Source: Psilocybe azurescens
Taxonomy: Eukaryota; Basidiomycota; Agaricomycetes; Agaricales; Agrocybaceae
Length of the DNA stretch: 64,000 bases
NCBI GenBank assembly: GCA_023853785.1
Contig: JAJIRX010000195.1
Coordinates: 62,001 to 126,000 of the forward strand
Reading direction: 5' to 3'
Shown: piece by piece, positions 24,138-36,957 of the stretch
Position numbering within the stretch: the first letter of the stretch is position 1
Layout of the letters: each line of letters begins with the position of its first letter
Notes under the pieces: generated by a model
The model's input: the letters and a program-made list of their open reading frames with translations, nothing else
What the model was told of the DNA's origin: nothing
The model's database searches: none
Position numbers and translations under genes: made by a program

Positions 24138-26141
24138 CTAGGGGGTATAGTACGGCTTATCTGAGTAGGTTTCGTCACTCTTCACAGGGACATAGGCAGG
24201 CATGCTAGCCGTACGAGTCGAGTTCTTTCTCAACGCTCCCCGACGTGTGCAGGCAAGAACACTGAACACGGTCAAGACAAGACCGATGAACAAGTTGGCA
24301 CCCAGGAGACAGATGACGATTAGCCCATACTTTCTGAAGGTCGATTCATCCAGGGTGATGCTATGGTTGGTGTCAACGGCCAAGTCGGTATCGTGTTTCG
24401 TAGAGCCTTCATTAGTAGCAGATAGTCCGGTATCTGTAGTACTAGCACCCGGGATGTCCGCAGAACTGGTGCCCGTTGGTGAAACGATGCCATCTGTTTG
24501 CGTGGAGTCCGTGGTCGATCCATAGATTTTCAAGAGAGCAACGAGGGCCGTCGGATCCATCTCAGGAGGCAAGTTGGCCATCGTCCTCGCTCGGATTGTG
24601 GCCACTTCCGTGATGGCCTGAGCAGGATCTACCTGAGAAAGAAGTTGCATGTAAGGGTCGCTAGTTGAACCATCGGAAAGGGCATCTCCAAAATCAAAGC
24701 TATGGACGTAGATAGTTAATAGAAGCAAATAAACATTGAAGAGAAACATACACGGAATATACATTGCGCAGAAAGCTATCCCCAAGTGATATATCATAGG
24801 CATCGCCACCCCATCGATCGGCCCCTTTGAAAGCTGCAACACAAGCAACCCACTCCTTGCCGTTGATCGTCAGAGGATCGCTAATTGTGCTTAAATCAAG
24901 AGGATGGATGGGGTATCGTTCACCACTACGAAAACGATAAGTACGATAAGTGTGAAGGAGAAGATTAGAAACTCACCCGAAAGCGACTTCTACATGTGTT
25001 GTCGTGTTACATGGGATGATCCAAATACTCCCCGTTGCGCCCTCGTACAAAGCAGATCCCGGAATCCGCGAATAAAGAGCATTGTACATCGCGACCGGCA
25101 GGATGGCATTCGGGTCTCCTGTGTCGAGCAATGCTTGACTTTGTCCAGCCGGAACGCCCGCGATGGTGGAAACCACATCGATAGCTTGATTATCGACATA
25201 CATTCCTTCAAGTAAAGTGGTCCAGCGATCTCCGCCCTTAGGGTGCTGAGACAGCTTGGTCATATTGGCAACGGCCGCATACTGAGGCTCGTATTCGCCA
25301 ATTGTGAAGGAACCCCCATCTATGTCCTCCAAATCTGCGGAGCGCGCGAGATCGATGGCAATGAAGTTGGGTTGTGCTGGATTCTGTTGGAAGATGTTTG
25401 CGAGGACAGATTGGCCCCATGTAGCGTCAGGACCGTATACGCTCTTAATCTTCCGATTAATGGGCGACGAGGTGCTGAAATCAAAGCTTAGTCCCATCAG
25501 ACCGTAAACACCAAGCTCTTGAAGTCCGCCAATGCTCGATTCGATGGCATTCAAAAATGCCTGCCTTTCGATGTGATAAGAACCAAATTGGAATGGTGCA
25601 ATCCCAATGGTCCCTGAGGTCCCATAGGAGCCATCGCCGTAAAGCAGGTCGAGAGATAGTCCAGTGTCGTTAAATATACCCAGACCGCCTGGAGGTATCA
25701 CCCTAGAGGAAGGCGTCATCGAATATGCTATTGATATCCAAGTGAAGAATTGTCACACACCATAGGTCTGTGCTACCTGTATCGAGTGCTACTTGAACCT
25801 CTGGATGCACGATGTCCCGTTCAATTGGAACCCTGAACAGTCAAATGATAACACCAAGACTTACGAACACCGTTAATGGTGATGTTTGTTACATACTGAA
25901 AAAGCAGATGTCAAGTTGCGAAGGGTGTCTGAGGATTATCACGACTTACTCGAACATCTTGAACGTCATTGACGGTTTCTTTTCCGGAGGAAGATGCAAA
26001 AGAATATCTCGATATTCCGAAAGGAGAACTTAAAGATATTCCTTTAGGTGCTCGTCGAGAGAAAGGTATTTTCAAGGCATCGACTAAATAGGAGGAGAGA
26101 ACGAGAAGAAAGGTAACAAATGTACAGGCGGTGATCCTCAT
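24138..26141 (-). CDS. pepsin-family aspartic protease, membrane-anchored
   Basis: A1-family acid endopeptidase. The start at 26141 gives a signal peptide (MRITACTFVTFLLVLSSYLV) and a short propeptide. The first catalytic Asp is in VALDTGSTDLW (about 25765-25735). The flap region follows as LLYGDGSYGTSG, then GLMGLSFDFS. The second Asp is in SQALLDTGDPNAILP, where DTG is followed by Asp rather than the usual Ser/Thr. The exon AFKGADRWGGDAYDISLGDS and then FLRNVYSVFDFG give the A1 C-terminal lobe. A Ser/Thr-rich stalk precedes a transmembrane helix, YGLIVICLLGANLFIGLVLT, with a short basic cytoplasmic tail ending YYTP. This suggests a type I cell-surface or secretory-pathway protease, as in yapsin-like or CTSD-like fungal families. 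Several short introns join in phase at those I checked. The gene appears intact. Confidence 0.88.
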
Positions 26142-28606
26142 GTTTGCCCGGGTCCAACGCAGACACCTGGAAGTGGTGAAAACACAAGAGGAGGATAAAT
26201 GATGGTATGAGTCCCGGAAACCAGCCCTTCTTATATCCATTTCGAGTCCTTTTGAGGGTCGAGACGTGCACAGCCAGATCGCGCATCCTAAACCCAAAGG
26301 CCCAAGGTCTTCACGGCATAATATAAATATCTTGATGGAAGCGTAAGGTAGCCGACCAGCTGTTCAGTTTGTAGAAAATCGTTACACACATGATAAAGAG
26401 ATAAAGAGATAAATTTCCGAACATACCAATAGAAAGTCAAAATTAGGTCCCAGAGGTAGCCTTAAAAAACAGGCAAGGAAACTGAAGTTTGACAAGGACT
26501 TCATATGACACACGCGTTCCTTGCACTGTACTGCAGGCCTTCATCCTCGTTCATCCTCGTGCCTGATGGCTGCGTTGACTCTGACCCGCAAGAGGCTCAA
26601 ACAAGTGTGACTACTCGAAAACACATCGATTACGACATGCCTACCGCCAATGACCACATATGTCTCTTCAATGCGCCCCAGTCATGTTTAACGTTCATGA
26701 CGAAATGAAGAATGAAAGTGGAGACATGAGTGAAAGTGTGAAGGAAAGCAAGTTGCAGAGAACGACTCGTTCAAGACAGACCAGGTGCTTTAAGCAATTC
26801 CACTGCAATGCTCCATCAAGTTCCCACGATGACCTTCCGTCCCAAATTTCACTGCCCACCAAGTTCCAACAGCTGGGATTACTGTGCTATTTCGACCGAT
26901 CGTTCACATAACGCCTCGTGAACTGAACATATGTGGCTTTCATCACGCGTCACAGGTATCTGTGAACTCCACAAACTGTCAAAACATCAAGAATTTCTTC
27001 AACCTACGGCCACACAATGGCTCTATTTGTTTCCGTTCCTGTCTCTCTGCTGCCTCTTACATCGACTTATGTGTCATCAAGCGTTGATATATGCGATGAC
27101 TCCTGGGTGGAGCGAGAGACATTTAGAAGCATTGTCAATGTTGACCGAGGTACGGATGTTCTTGGAATGTCCGCTTGTCCTTGTGCTTTGGTATGATTAA
27201 TGCGTGTGATACTGACACTTGCCCACTTCTTTCAGACGTAGGTCAGGGCAGCCTTGTATGCGCGGACGGCCTTGTGTGTTTGGCGTCTTATATGGCTATG
27301 GTCATATTTATCGTGAATGTGCCTTTCTGCAATACCTTCGAATCATATTTTTCATCGGTCTGTCCGGTCTGAAAAGTATCATCGCAGGTGGGTATCTTAA
27401 CTTTACAACTCTCTCTTCGCCTTCTCTAGGCAATACACCCCGTTCGTCGACTATCATTCCTTGGATTCGTCCTCGTGTTCCGTTGGCGAAGTTGGTTTCC
27501 ATCGCGAAGTTTTGTTTGTACCATTGCTTTCATAGCTGTTGCCAGTTGTACGGTGTCCTCGAGCATCTCTTTTTCTTTTGTCCTTGATGGTCGTTATTGC
27601 AAACCGCTTGCGTTGCTTAACTCAACATGTAAAAGACAACTTGAACGAAGATATATGTCTGGTATCAACCATGCAAATCAAGTTGAGTGCTTTACTGTAA
27701 ATCTTGAATGTGTCCTGCTGAAAACAAGCTGCACGCGCTCGCTGAACTGTTAACGACGTACATTCGTTTGGCGCATTGCATAGGTGTCAGTAGCTCTGTT
27801 TTATTCCCTGATGACGTGTCATTCTACCCTAGATTAAAGGGCTTTGAATTAAGGATGCCGTATGTATTTGGAGTTGTGTCTCTGAACAGTTCATTGATGC
27901 TGGATATTTCCATGCTTTGGGGATCATTGGTTCAGTACTTTTTACCGTCTCGTAAGATCGAGTCCTTCTGTAACCAGTTTAAATTCTTGACATTGTTGTC
28001 TTTCTAGATTATTTGCTCTATCTCTGGAAGATTTTCAGTGTTGTGTTCAAGTCTTCCTGGGCTACTAAGGAGCAGGAATGGGCCTAATATATTGGCATTT
28101 AGATTTGTACACCACTCTCAGCTTGACACCGCACGGTTTTCGACGCCGCAAAGTGCACGCAACAGGGATTGTGATGGGCGGTAAGTCTCATAAGTGAGTT
28201 GATTTCATCCAGATGACCGCGACTATTTGTAACTTAGACTCTGGCATCTACCTATAGCTATCAAGCATGTCAACCCGGCCATACAACCGGGAATGAGAAA
28301 ATGCTCCTTGATTCGGCCATTCGATTGGGCTATTGTGTTTCCTAAAGCCGTTGGCGCCAGTGCCTGCGTCATACTTGGTACACTGGTAGTAGGTAAATTG
28401 CCTTGTGAGGTCTGCCAGGAAGCCGACCAGCAATAGTCACAAAAGCGTCTTAAGTTTCTTCACCGAACCCCCGTATATGTTTTCTTCGCTTGGGTGGGAT
28501 ACCTCTCAATTACGTTCAAAATGAAACAAATGCTGTCATAAGCGGTAGTTCCATGTGCATTTTGGACTAAATCTTCATTAAGACCACTTATCGCTCCCAT
28601 AACAAA
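26142..28606. other. 2.5 kb without a recognised gene
   Basis: Plus-strand open frames are frequent and splice-like signals occur, for example a polypyrimidine acceptor near 27236 and a GGTAAGTC donor near 28181. A 59-codon ATG frame at 27017-27196 begins with a hydrophobic stretch and ends with Cys residues. None of the joined readings resembles a known protein, and I do not call a gene. The left part contains the 5' flank of the protease gene, with (GATAAA)2 near 26392-26412. Confidence 0.35.
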
Positions 28607-30085
28607 TTATTCTTTCGAAACTTTATTATGCCTGATCTGGCCGATTGTGTTCTTAAAGTTTCCGCGTTTTCAGATAAAATTTTTGAGAATGCGAATTGAA
28701 TGGACGCAAACTTACATGCATGTTATAATCGACACCTTGATCTGGTTCTTGACGCAGATTTAACTGAATGGCATGACTTTCTCTAACGGCCATGCGACCA
28801 TTCAGCCTGTGATATTTTCTGGTTAAAATCTATGAGTATTTTTGACAGGCCCTGGACATACGAAGACAACAAGGAGATCGAGAACACTGGAGCGTCGCAA
28901 GACAGTGGATTATTAATTAGTACTCGAGTGGATAGTAAGATTGTGTACTCACCTTTGGGAAGAACTTGATAAATTGACACCCATGCGTCTGGACGTATAA
29001 GTTGCAACCAGAATTCCACCGCAGCTTGACATTTCTCTCACTCACAGGTATACGGTTTTCGCAGGAACTGATATAGGCTGTCAGGGAAAGGAGATTGAGC
29101 AAGAGACAGAAGGTTACTTACACATATCAACAACGCTAGGCCTGCTATAGCCGCAACAATTCCGGTCTCTACTCGTATAAGTGTCAATAGATTGAAATAT
29201 CTAGAAAGCGGGAACATATGTTTTACTGATTGTCCATGCTATCACTTCATCCACCAGCCGAGACGGTCTAAATATGAGAGCTATCGGTCAACTTCTCTTC
29301 GCAGTGAACGAGTGAAATTTATACTTTGCTTCTACATTTCTGTTCCTCTTTTTGAATGTAAGGTAGTACAGTAAGAAGGCCGATATTGTGTGGTCGATGG
29401 CACAGCGAATGCACAGTAATAGTATGATTAGCCATCGCCAGTTCATTATGAAAATGACGAGTGTTGCTGAACGGATCTGGTTCACGACCGCGGCGACTGT
29501 TAGACCGAAGCGCATCGAGGCTACCAGTGCGTAGATAATGAGAAAGTATACGCTGAATCGTCCAAATATGCGAATTCTGTTTGCAAAAAGAGCTGTGAAA
29601 TATATCAACTGATGTGCATAGTGTAGCCAAATTCCATTTCTAGGATCCGAAACCCGAGACCCACCTGAACAATGCATTCTATTATCCCGTTTATACCACA
29701 CGCCATAACGCCGCTGATAGGGAGGGATAGAAATGCCATAGGGTTTCCGTATTGGATCACAACGTATGTGTACAGTGCATGGCAGCAACATATCGAGTGC
29801 CCAATCTCACACAACCTGCATGAGTGTCAATCACAGTAGACTTTTGATACAATGCCCACTGACCCCAGGACCAGGACCTGTTTGAGGCTGAATATGAGTG
29901 CAGACGATTTCATACAGCAGGAAAATAGTACATACGAGCACCTTGAGGATCGACTTGTCGTCACGAAATCGTGTGTAGTAACGGTAGGTTTGGACTATCA
30001 AGACGCCTAGAAGAAAACATTGAACGAGATTTCCAGCCAGCAATACTCCCAGAGTCGAGGAAACGTTAATGGGCAGAAGGGACAT
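28607..30085 (-). CDS. DUF6534 seven-helix membrane protein, copy 1
   Basis: Member of the Agaricomycete DUF6534 integral membrane family, which has about seven helices and no known function. The start at 30085 reads MSLLPINVSSTLGVLLAGN, then LVQCFLLGVLIVQTYRYYTR, the family's helix-1 signature ending in a YYTRF motif. Later exons contain ICCCHALYTYVVIQYGNP, FFANRIRIFGRFSVYF, NWRWLIILLLCIRCAIDHTI, DEVIAWTI, TGIVAAIAGLALL, and a final part with SLLSSLNGRMAVRESHA, the conserved LNGR that closes the helical domain. After a last intron the gene ends at TAA 28607-28609 with a short basic tail. I could place about nine introns, all in phase. It shares strand and family with the gene at 31877-33352, suggesting local duplication. 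Confidence 0.75.
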
Positions 30086-31876
30086 GATGATGGACACCTT
30101 GGCAGTTAAGTAGACATAGGTCTTCTTTATTGAACGCATTCATTATGATTTCAAATGAGGGGGCCATCACTTAAATTTAGATACAAGTACCAGTAACGAA
30201 AGCGATGCTGTGAAATGGAAACAGATAATATAGCTTTTCCGAAATTGATATAGACAACGGTGGAAGGCTCACCTGATTTAATTATCGTGATAGCAGAGGC
30301 AGTACAAGTCCCACGGGTGGAGGGATCTACTTATTAACCATAATAAGCTCCCGAATATCTCCATCGCCCTCATGATCACAGCATGAAGCAATTGTGATTA
30401 TAGATATCAGAAGTCAACACAACAAAATCAATCAATTAAGTCAAGACTTCAACCAGTATGGTTGACAGATTGCATATTTAATCCCCGTACATAGGTGCTG
30501 TACTAGCTCTTACACATAGATCAGAATTTACAATGTTCCCTGATATTGACTCGGGAGTCCCGGACATGCGATAATGGTTGCCATAGACGTAATTCTGGGT
30601 CCCAGATATAAAACTGTGATCCATGTACATAAAACTACGCGTCCCATATACGTAAAATTCTCCCATACATAGTGTTGGCTCAATCCCTGAGTTATTACGA
30701 TGGTACTTCGATGCCATACATACAAGTTCGTGCCGTAACGGCCGAGCTGCTTCGAGCTTGTCAATAAGCGCCGAGAACTGCAGAAATGGATACAGCATCT
30801 ATGTACAGGGATTAAATGCGCAATCCGTCAACCATAACCCAGAGCTCATCATTCACCTTTGATTGAAATGAATCCCCATAGCTTGATGAACATGAAACGC
30901 AGATGAGGTTCATAAATACGTAGGGGCAAAGAAATGAGCAGCCGCCTTGCACAATGCAGATCAATCAAGAGATGATGAACGGGAGTTGGCCGATTCAAAG
31001 ATCTTGTCCCTGCGGCCAAAACCACACCTGAACTCATCTGTGATAAGTATAGGTGATTTATAGCTACAGATATTTTGTCTTGCTTAGTAGATCGGAAGTT
31101 CTAAAAAAACAGATCTTAGATGTCAGTCAAAAGGACTTGATGCAGCCGTTTACTCACCTGCAGTGACTTCAGCAAATTGATGTACAAGATTCTGGGCCAA
31201 GTTGAGTTCTCGGACGGGAGAAGATAGAAATTTTTCCCTTCTACCTCATAAGCAGCCGGTGCTACTTGTTTCTTGGAGTCCTTCGAATCAAGGGTGATCG
31301 ATTTGACAGTTGCAAGCATTAGAGAGGCGCTTTTGAATTTGTGCACAAAAAAAATATTTAGGCAACCAGATGAGCACCAATTAGGGCTGCTCAAAATAGG
31401 ATGACAGAGAACTCCAACCATGCACCGTGTAAAACCGGAGTGTGAAGCGGTGGTGAAGCTTTGAAGAAATTCGGAATTTGAATTTGAACGCGGACTCCAG
31501 ACTCCGGTCATGAGTCCCTTGAGAGTCAGGCCCCAGTTACTCACCGCGCTCCGTCGAGACTCTTAAATTACATGTGACAGGATTTATATATATTGTGAGG
31601 TGAAGGGCGAGGTGAGGACAACTGAGTGAGCATGGTGGCCGAGTATGTCTGGCACGTGCAATTTCGGTGGATGCCGCTCCACACATCCCTGCACGTGAGG
31701 TTTACACAATCTTTTGGGAATCTCAAAATAAAAATCGTACTCTTTTTATGAATGATACACATATGGAGAGACTCGTACAAATGGATATTTACACGATTTT
31801 TTGTATGTATTTTTGCCATAATTGTACACCCTTACAGTGCTCAATTGAGCTTCAGTAACCTTTTACGGGCCATAGA
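30086..31876. other. 1.8 kb without a recognised gene
   Basis: A minus-strand frame at 31544-31116 (142 codons) has no family resemblance and contains the simple text AATTCAAATTC. A second frame at 30798-30478 covers short imperfect repeats (see separate entry). The right end is the 3' flank of the second DUF6534 gene. No RNA gene is seen. Confidence 0.35.
30540..30680. repeat. short imperfect tandem repeats
   Basis: Several imperfect units of about 20-22 nt occur in succession, with cores such as CCCATATACGTAAAATTC, CCATGTACATAAAACT and CCCAGATATAAAACTG. On the minus strand they fall in an open frame giving repeated Gly/Tyr/Met-rich text (for example SFMYMDHSFISGTQNYVYG). Divergence between units is high, so this is an old array or chance similarity in AT-rich DNA. 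Confidence 0.35.
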
Positions 31877-33352
31877 CTAGACGATTCCATGTTCATAGGC
31901 GGCGTCAATTTTAACGACGGTCGCTTGGGTAACTCGTACTTCTAGTCTGGGCTTCAAAGTGAAATCACTGGCATCAAAATACGTTCGAAGTATTACAATT
32001 TGAGCCCACTTACTTGGACATCCCCGGACGAAAAATTAGACGGGTCGTGGGCTAGTGAGCCAAGGCTGAGCGCGTTTGACGCATCTTGTGTTCGAAGGAA
32101 CAACCTTCCGTTGAGACTAATAGCAGCACTGCCTGTCATTTATGAGCTTCCGCAAACTTGATGGAACGTACGATGCAAGCATGCAGTTTGAGAAAACTAC
32201 ACCAGACGAGATAAGTCCTAAACCGTGATTTCTAAAGTCTGACTGACTCACCCCTTGCCATTAGTATGTATATTGCTAGCCAAATGACTGGGCGGGCATT
32301 GGCGATGCAAATGTTAAAAGCTTATTTCCACTGGACAGACAATGATCACTGGCTTACAGTTGTTCGGGTTTGTTACAAACTGAACATCAAGGGTAAGCGT
32401 GAGCATCTAATAGTACGGAAGGTCATTGAAGTATACATTAATGGAACACTCACAATTACAATGACTAGAAGCCCAATTAATCCGGTGACAGTTCCAGTTT
32501 CTTCTGTAACGTCAGGAAAAAGTGCTTGGGTGCTAAAGAAAAGAAGGGACACACGAATTGTCCACGCGTTAATTTTGTCTACCATGAATGAAGTTCTAAA
32601 ATCGTTATGAGATTACACTCTAGTACTAGTACTTCAAGACTAGCTCAGATGAGTGAACTCGCCTTGGGAATTTTGACTCGATGCCCCTGAGATAATATGA
32701 CAAGGACAACAGTATGACGAAATCTAACGCAGTCCCAACAGTCAATGCAGTGACTATAAGCCATCTCCACTGAATAAGAAATATAGGGAAAGATGTCATT
32801 TGTATGCCCTTGATAACTATCGCAATGACGAGGCCACAACGACATAATGCCATTGACCAGGCTAAAGCTGGAATAAATATTTTTCCACTGACAATTCGGA
32901 TTCGGTCTATGAAGAACCCCTGTGCAAAATGTCAAATTTGCATTGTAGAGAGAGATTCAACAAGGAGAATGGTACTTGAACCATGGCACAGATAAACCCA
33001 CTGATCAAGACAGCGATATCCATGGACAACGGGAGCTTCAGGAGAACCAAAGGGTTTCCATATCCCATCACACTAAAAACGTAGAATGCATGGCATACGC
33101 AGATACAGTGAGCAAGTTCAAGGAGCCACACAACTGCAACCTGGTTTATTTGAATTAGTAGAAAAAAGCACAAAGACTCTGAGCGCGTACCAATGCTTTC
33201 AAGAATGTCCTGTCATCCTTAAACCGACCATAATATATGTACAATTGAACACCGCTTATTCCGAAAAGGCAGCAGGAAACGAAGAGCCCAATCAATAAGG
33301 CTCCCAGAGTATTGTTGGCGTCGAACACAGGCAAATTGGGTAGTGAGGACAT
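31877..33352 (-). CDS. DUF6534 seven-helix membrane protein, copy 2
   Basis: Second DUF6534 gene. The start at 33352 reads MSSLPNLPVFDANNTLGALL, then LFVSCCLFGISGVQLYIYY and GRFKDDRTFLKALV. Following exons give VVWLLELAHCICVCHAFYVF, MGYGNPLVLLKLPLSMDIA, a GFFIDRIRI helix start, IQWRWLIVTALTVGTALDFV, VDKINAWTI and TGTVTGLIGLLVIVI. The next exon joins NPNN to FIWLAIYILMAR across a 69-nt intron, and the chain reaches SAAISLNGRLFLRT, the family's closing LNGR. A hydrophilic tail rich in Ser, Asp and Val ends GIV at TAG 31877-31879. Roughly ten introns are needed, all in phase, so the gene looks intact. The two paralogues differ at most positions, so this duplication is old. Confidence 0.78.
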
Positions 33353-33778
33353 TATGATGATGGATTGTAACTTCCCTTCACAGGTATATGTATTTAAATG
33401 ATACTTGTAGTACTAAAGGTCTCGGTATGCTTTTATGGACGCATCTACTATCGGAGATGAAGAGTCTATGTGTGCATAGCCATTCGCAATTCGCTCTATC
33501 AGCTGAGCGAGAAGCTTTGGAACTGCCTTCTTTCTGATGCTCGTAGGAAGACGATACGATCAGTCTTATTTTACCTGCGAGATATCGACTCCGAGTCATC
33601 ACACACACACACACTACATCAGCTTGATTATGAATATATTTATGCAACACTTCTGAGCGCCGAGAGTTATCGGTTTGGTGATATGAAGGATAAGCCGCTT
33701 CTTTCCTGATATGTTGGTGATATGTATATGTATCGTTTTAACCAATCGATGTCACGTACGATCTACACATGTTGACGG
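33353..33778. other. promoter-side flank with a short (AC) run
   Basis: 5' flank of the second DUF6534 gene. It contains a short CA-dinucleotide run near 33600-33614. No gene is recognised. Confidence 0.4.
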
Positions 33779-34761
33779 AAGATTGGAGGACCCCGGGCAA
33801 TGGGGGTGAGGCCTGATCCAGAAAGCACACTTTTTGTCCGGACACAAGGTAGGCCATTTTGTCCGGATTGGACCTACCCTCCTCTGATTTTCTCAAATTT
33901 TGTCTGGACCACGGACCTAGCCTATTTTTGCTAAAATTTGTCCGGATCGGTAGGATCAGGCCTAAAATTGCTCCAGATGGTGCAGGGGGCCTCAAAAACA
34001 TAGGAAACGAGGCGTTAGAGTAGGTGTCTAAATAGTGCATAAAAGTAATAGATACGGCATATAGCTGACTTTTCCTGAATCCCGTACTGGGCTTTTTGTA
34101 GGGTGCAAAATTGGTTCAAATCGTCAGGCGAGAGCTCGAGAATAGAGGCCTGATGTTGATGCTGAGAGCCTGCCTTGTAATCGAGGAGTGTAAGAAAGTT
34201 GATTGATGAGAGTAGAAATTGACGAGTTTGAAAGATTGCGGTAGCGGCTGGAACAGAGCGGAATTGTCGAGCATACATATGTTCAAAAACTTGAACTTGC
34301 ACCATGTAAGATATTGCGGAAATGATGAAAGGCTCGGTAACCGAGCTATGCTTGACAAGCCTGAGAGTGATATTGCTGAGCAGTGAAGACTGGCTAGAGT
34401 GCGGTGGGACTACTTTTTCATTGGGAAAAATCTTAAAAATCTTAAAAAATAAAATAACATGCAAGTGTAAATAGACGAGGAGAAAGTACATAAAAATATA
34501 AACGTATGCTGAGACGTTTTCGAATTTGTGAATCATAAATCTCAAATTCACACTAAACATGTACACCACGGCTGCCTTTTGTCTGGACCAGGGATCTGGC
34601 CATATTCTAAGAAATGATTTCCGTCTGGATTGTGGGACCTAGCCTTTTCAAAAAATCTTCAATTTTGTCCGGATTGGCACCTGGCCTTTTGAAATTTTTT
34701 GAAAAATCTGTCCGGATTGGTATCAGGCCTCACCTCTCATTGCCCGGGGTCCTAAGATTGG
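33779..34761. mobile_element. non-autonomous TIR transposon with 8-bp target duplication
   Basis: The element spans 33787-34753 (967 bp). Its left end reads AGGACCCCGGGCAATG and its right end is the inverted match GCCCGGGGTCCT; the similarity runs for about 33 bp with a few mismatches. It is flanked on both sides by AAGATTGG (33779-33786 and 34754-34761), an 8-bp target-site duplication. Just inside each end are subterminal repeats of a TTTTGTCCGGATTGG core followed by ACCT and GCC. An 8-bp duplication fits the hAT superfamily; some KDZ-type elements of mushrooms also make 8-bp duplications. The 184-codon minus-strand frame inside (34569-34015) shows no transposase motif I can name, so the element looks non-autonomous. 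I saw no second copy in the window. Confidence 0.85.
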
Positions 34762-34774
34762 TCGAAGACAAATG

Positions 34775-34800
34775 TACCTGGATGGATGGATGGATGGATG
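34775..34800. repeat. GGAT microsatellite
   Basis: About six perfect GGAT units a few bases beyond the right target duplication of the TIR element. A simple repeat with no apparent function. Confidence 0.8.
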
Positions 34801-35046
34801 AGGAACTCGCCGGTCCAGATTGCTTCAAAAATTAATTTACCGGTTTCTAGACCTCGTCGAAAGCGCAGATGGGGACGACATATGATTGATATTCAACCAT
34901 TGTGATAATGCGGCGAAAGTTGTCAATGAGATGATCAGTGGATGGCACAGCGAGTGGACAATATATCTTCTGAACTCTTGCCATTTGATTATTGCGATAT
35001 GGTTTCGAAAATCTCTTGCTAGATAGAATGGAAGAGTCATCACGAA

Positions 35047-36957
35047 ATGCGTGCTAGAAAGTTGAAGGCATGGAACTGCTTAGAAAGTCACAATGAACTG
35101 AAAAGCTCAGCGCTCAGGCCCCGGCCAAGGCTCAGGCTAACCGATAACCTCGACAAAGGTGAAAATTCGAACTCCGATCGTGTTCAAAACATAGTTCAAG
35201 TTAATGGGTACCGTTTGGTTGACACCATGAGCAGGAATCAAGCCTTCTCTAATCCCGAAATTGAGTTCAGGGTGGCAAACACCTACGGGGAAACGGTGCA
35301 CAACCAACATACTACCGTTGTGGATCTCTTGGAAATCTATCCTGATGAAATCTCGTGGAAGCCAAAGCTCGATCATTCTCATCTTCTGCATCACTTCCGA
35401 GTAAGACGCATTTAATTATAGGACTGGCAAATATGCAGCACTGAACGAGACTCTGGCGCGAATCCAGGCGGAGGATGTGTTGTACAAAGACAAAACCCAG
35501 CCTTTGCGAATTTTGTGAGTGGCAAATGTTCTATATGAATCACCATTATACCCGAGTCCCATTTTCTACGAGGTCGTATACTGATACAGAAGGCACATAG
35601 CTTTGTGGAAGACCTGAACTTCCCTCTTGCCAATTCTCGCACACAGGACATAGGTTCAGATGTCAACACTACTGCCTACTGGCTACGGCAACGTTTTGGG
35701 GTGTCTCCGTTATTTTTTAGTTGCATAACGGTTAGCACATATGTGGTGAAGATTGGCAATGCAAATCTTGTTCGTAGGGAGAACGGAAGATATGTTTCTC
35801 TCGGTCTGTGCACTGATTTCTCTATTCAAACTTCACTCAGTTTACATTGCCCCTACAGATGGACTCTACCGCTTCTCTTCTGGACTTTCGTGCCCTCCCG
35901 TCCATGTCTGGTTTTCACATAGCTTGGTTGATGGCCAATCGTCGACCTACATCATACATCGCTGTCCAGAAAATGCCAAGAATACAATACTTTCATATGT
36001 TGAGAAGAAAAATATACCAATGTTGTTAAGGCCTCTCGCGATCGACGCCTTTCTTGCCGAAGATAGTTTGAACGAGTGGGGCCAAGACGTGATACACGCT
36101 CGTGAGCGGCTTCTAGGATATGTGAGATACATCGCTTTATAAAGTATTGAATCGACCTCTCTTACCATCTTCTCTAGGAAAATAGTCGAATATCGCTGTA
36201 CTCTCCTACGCAGATAGCTGAAGCTGTGGAGATCTTGCATTCTCTCTCACAGCTTCTACAAATCATCCGCGAGGATCTCACCGATTTACAGGAAAGGCTT
36301 GATTATTTCAAGAAAGTCCACCAACGGTTTAAAGACTTATCAGGCCCACTCGCGAATGACGAAGACCTTGACTCTGTTCCCGATTCCGTTGATTTCCTGA
36401 TATCGAAAACAAACATTTTGAGGCGCTGGGTCACAAACTATACCGAGCGTACAGGGATCCGAATCAACTTATTCTTCAACATTTCTACGCAAACAGATAG
36501 TCGGATTAACCTGGACATCGCTAGATTGACCTCCAAGATCGCAGTCTCCACTCAACGGGATAGCTCCTCGATGATAACGTAGGTGTATCTGACAACCAAT
36601 TTACCCAAACTATATGCTGAGATAAAATTCAGAATGGCTGCCGTTACAATGTTCTTCCTTCCTGGAACTTTTGTATCGGTGACTATCTTTCGTTCGTCTC
36701 GTGTCAGCCGGCCATTAATATTGCAAATCAAGGCACTCTTTAGTATGGTGTTCTTTGATACCCAGGGTAATTCATTATCGGTTGGCCCTCAATGGTGGCT
36801 GTTCCCAGTCATAACCATCCCCCTCACCATCGCTGTATTTGTTGCGTGGGTTCTGTGGCAACGTCGTCGAAATAGGAAGGACCTACAGTCCCTTGGTATT
36901 AGTCGCTCAACAGAGCTGATAAGCTTCGAGGAAAAGGACCATTCAAGGGATAAATAA
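35047..36957 (+). CDS. CorA-like membrane protein (fungal Mg2+ channel superfamily)
   Basis: Fungal CorA-like protein: a long soluble N-terminal part, a coiled-coil helix and two C-terminal helices. The segment 35590-36120 has VEDLNFPLANSRTQD, then CPPVHVWFSHSL and RPLAIDAFLAEDSLNEWGQD, typical of this group. The exon at about 36180-36582 contains a helical stretch (LQIIREDLTDLQERLDYFKK) and ARLTSKIAVSTQRDSSSMIT, the conserved stalk before helix 1. After an intron comes MAAVTMFFLPGTFVS, then after another ALFSMVFFDTQG and WWLFPVITIPLTIAVFVAWV, followed by a basic tail. The classical GMN motif of CorA is not present, as is usual in these fungal relatives, so ion transport is not assured. The start at 35047 is the most upstream ATG; a later one near 35227 is possible. 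Confidence 0.7.

Noticed and set aside
31116..31544. 142-codon minus-strand frame as a gene or element end
   Set aside because: No recognisable family, no target duplication or terminal repeat, and simple-sequence text in the frame.
34015..34569. 184-codon frame inside the TIR element as a transposase
   Set aside because: No catalytic motif of hAT, KDZ or any other transposase can be seen, and the text is low in conserved-looking residues.
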